Source: Otis tarda (lineage: Eukaryota; Chordata; Aves; Otidiformes; Otididae). From it: 64,000 nucleotides of DNA. Of the stretch, positions 62,501-64,000 are shown one piece after another. The notes below the pieces were generated by a model. The model was not told where the DNA came from, did no database searches, and saw only the letters and a program-made list of their open reading frames with translations. Each line of letters begins with the position of its first letter. Within the stretch, counting starts at the first letter, position 1. The stretch is from contig CM048552.1 of NCBI GenBank assembly GCA_026413225.1, forward strand, positions 189,506,053 to 189,570,052. The letters run 5' to 3'. A program made the position numbers and the translations under genes.

Positions 62501-63459
62501 CTGAGTAAATTGACTTTAACAGTCATGACTGTGCTCTGCCATGAAGAACAAGTCTTCTCTCACAATTCTGAAGAAAATGATGTTTAATCTCTTTAGAATA
62601 ACCCCTGGTAAGAAAGATAAAGAATCTCTTTGGTCATGAATGAGATTTCTTGGGAAAGAACTTGCTCATGTCAATTGATTGGTGAATACTTTAGCATAAT
62701 TTTGTGTTACTTATGTTTAGCAATAGTTTTTTATTTTCAATTTTGGATTTGGTGAATATAATTGTTTTTTTGTAAAATATTTTTGTGAGAACGTAGCTTT
62801 CAAAACATGTGTTTCTAGCTAACTAGAAACTTGGGCTATGAAAACAGTCTTGAATGAGAAGTCTTGAAAGCATTTCCAATTCTTCCAGGAAGACTACAGG
62901 AATAAGATGTAAAATGTAACACTCCAACATTTTATTTTGCCAAAGTTAAACAGAACCTGAGCCTCAACAGTTCCAATTCCTATCTAAATTTAGAAGCTGT
63001 GCTTTTCATGAGTCCCGTGTTTGGTAATGAAGATTTTTTCCTGATGTTTGCTCTTTCAAAAAAGTAAATGCCTCTCCAACAGACTGGAGAGAGTTTTTTA
63101 ATTTGCATTGTGGTCTCATCTCCTTTTCAATATCAGAATAACTTGATTTAATTTGATGATTACTTTTTTTCTTCTGATATTCTTTGGGTCTAAGTGAGAT
63201 CTGAATGAGATTCTGTGCTTCTGATGGAGGAAGGAAACATCCTGGCTTCTTTAAAGAGTAGATCAAGATCCACCTTCAGTCCAGTCAGGTTTTGGTTTGT
63301 ATTTTCCTCAAGCTCTGATTGAAAAACTGTTCCAGAACATCACTGCTCCAACACTAAGAAACATTTTTCTAATGCTTACTTCATATATGGTGTAGTCATG
63401 AGAAAGATGATCACATAGCTTATCAGGATCTCCAATAGAGAAAGGAATGTATTCATACC
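59597..63459. other. Unique AT-rich DNA, no supported gene
   Basis: Contains a 24-bp tandem duplication (60877-60924), A-runs near 62010-62032, and only short open frames. Confidence 0.45.
60877..60924. repeat. 24-bp tandem duplication
   Basis: Two adjacent copies of CTTCCTCATATGCCTTTGAA plus four bases, at 60877-60900 and 60901-60924, differing by two substitutions. Confidence 0.9.
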
Positions 63460-63785
63460 ATGATCCTTGATGCTAGTGAGGCCTCATTTATAGCATTAGC
63501 AGATTCTGTTCAGGTAGGATTAATTCAAATCAGAAGAGAAGAGGAGAAGGACTTTGGGTTGGTCACTGATACCTTCTTTCTTTCCTATTTTGTGTAAAGA
63601 GATTAAATGAGCTTGGTTTGCTCTGCCTAGATAAATAAGGCTTGAGAAAAGATACAGCAACTATCTGCAGAGTCATTGGGGAGTAAATACCAAGATGGAC
63701 AGGCAGGTTTGGAGCTAATGGGCAATGTTAACACGTGATCACATGGGTATGAACTGGCCAAAGATTTTGACTGGAGATAAGCCAT
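63460..63785 (+). mobile_element. Ancient CR1-group LINE remnant
   Basis: Decayed coding motifs of the older CR1 lineage in order. GCTAGTGAGGCCTCATTTAT (LVRPHLEYC region) is at 63472. A LNELGLLCLDKY-like reading spans 63607-63642. GGGTATGAACTGGCCAAAG is near 63746. The 3' terminal repeat is not visible. It sits directly left of the LTR at 63830. Confidence 0.45.
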
Positions 63786-63829
63786 CTTCTACTTCTTTCA
63801 CTGAATAATTGAGTAGAAAGTTTACTAAT

Positions 63830-64000
63830 TGTTCCGGTTTTGTTTAGTGAGGGGGGGCCTAAGGTGGCAGCTTCTGTAGGAAACTGCTACAAGTTGCTCC
63901 CCTTTGTTCAGTGGACTCGGCCAAGCCTAGGGTGGACCCGCTGTTGGCCAAGGCTGAGACAATTGGTAGCAGAATGTTCCGTGATAACGCCTCTGTGATA
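63830..64000 (+). mobile_element. LTR-B, 5' part, cut by window end
   Basis: Begins TGTTCCGGTTTTG and follows the solo LTR at 14359-14190 read in reverse, with GGCCTAAGGTGGCAGCTTCT and CCAATTGTCTC-type sequence (on the other strand) in the same order. It stops just before the TATA-like box. Whether it is a solo LTR or the 5' LTR of a provirus cannot be decided from this window. Confidence 0.88.

Overview
This window reads as nuclear DNA from a bird. It is AT-rich and gene-poor, and it carries many truncated CR1 LINEs whose 3' ends finish in the octamer-like ATTCTATG repeat typical of birds and other reptiles. It also holds LTRs and a gag-like gene of the type I recognise from avian ERVL-like endogenous retroviruses. 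There is no operon structure, no prokaryotic signal, and no host protein-coding gene that I can defend. Apart from one retroviral gag-like frame, every longer open frame is either a transposon remnant or an unsupported short ORF. The species cannot be named from this sequence.

Layout. Positions 1-13,222 are mostly unique AT-rich DNA with four young-to-middle-aged CR1 pieces and two short 3' stubs. The largest is a 1.1-kb ORF2 end at 1693-2828. A convergent-origin pair lies at 10,511-11,336, with its 3' ends facing outward. Positions 13,228-14,359 are a complete solo LTR (called LTR-B here) on the minus strand, flanked by a 5-bp duplication GTTTT. Positions 17,288-18,011 are a second, unrelated solo LTR (LTR-C), also on the minus strand, flanked by CATGG. 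Positions 19,296-22,856 are a rearranged ERVL-like provirus on the plus strand. In order it has a 693-bp 5' LTR (LTR-A), a tRNA-Lys primer binding site, a leader with an embedded tRNA-Lys-like sequence, and a long gag-like ORF with N-terminal membrane segments. After these come a fold-back in which the next part of gag is inverted, and a rearranged 3' LTR-B copy. There is no pol, env or matching 3' LTR-A. From 22,857 to 63,829 the DNA is again mostly unique, with scattered CR1 fragments, microsatellites, a long decayed CR1 of an older lineage (58,606-59,596), and a few weak LTR-like tracts. The window ends inside a third LTR-B copy (63,830-64,000).

The most notable structures are the tRNA-Lys-like sequence with near-intact Pol III box motifs placed just after the primer binding site, the nested inverted repeats at the 3' end of the same provirus (21,691-21,980), and the membrane-anchored look of its gag-like protein. 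I did not find a previously undescribed defence or metabolic system. All repeat family names rest on recognition by eye, not on a database search.
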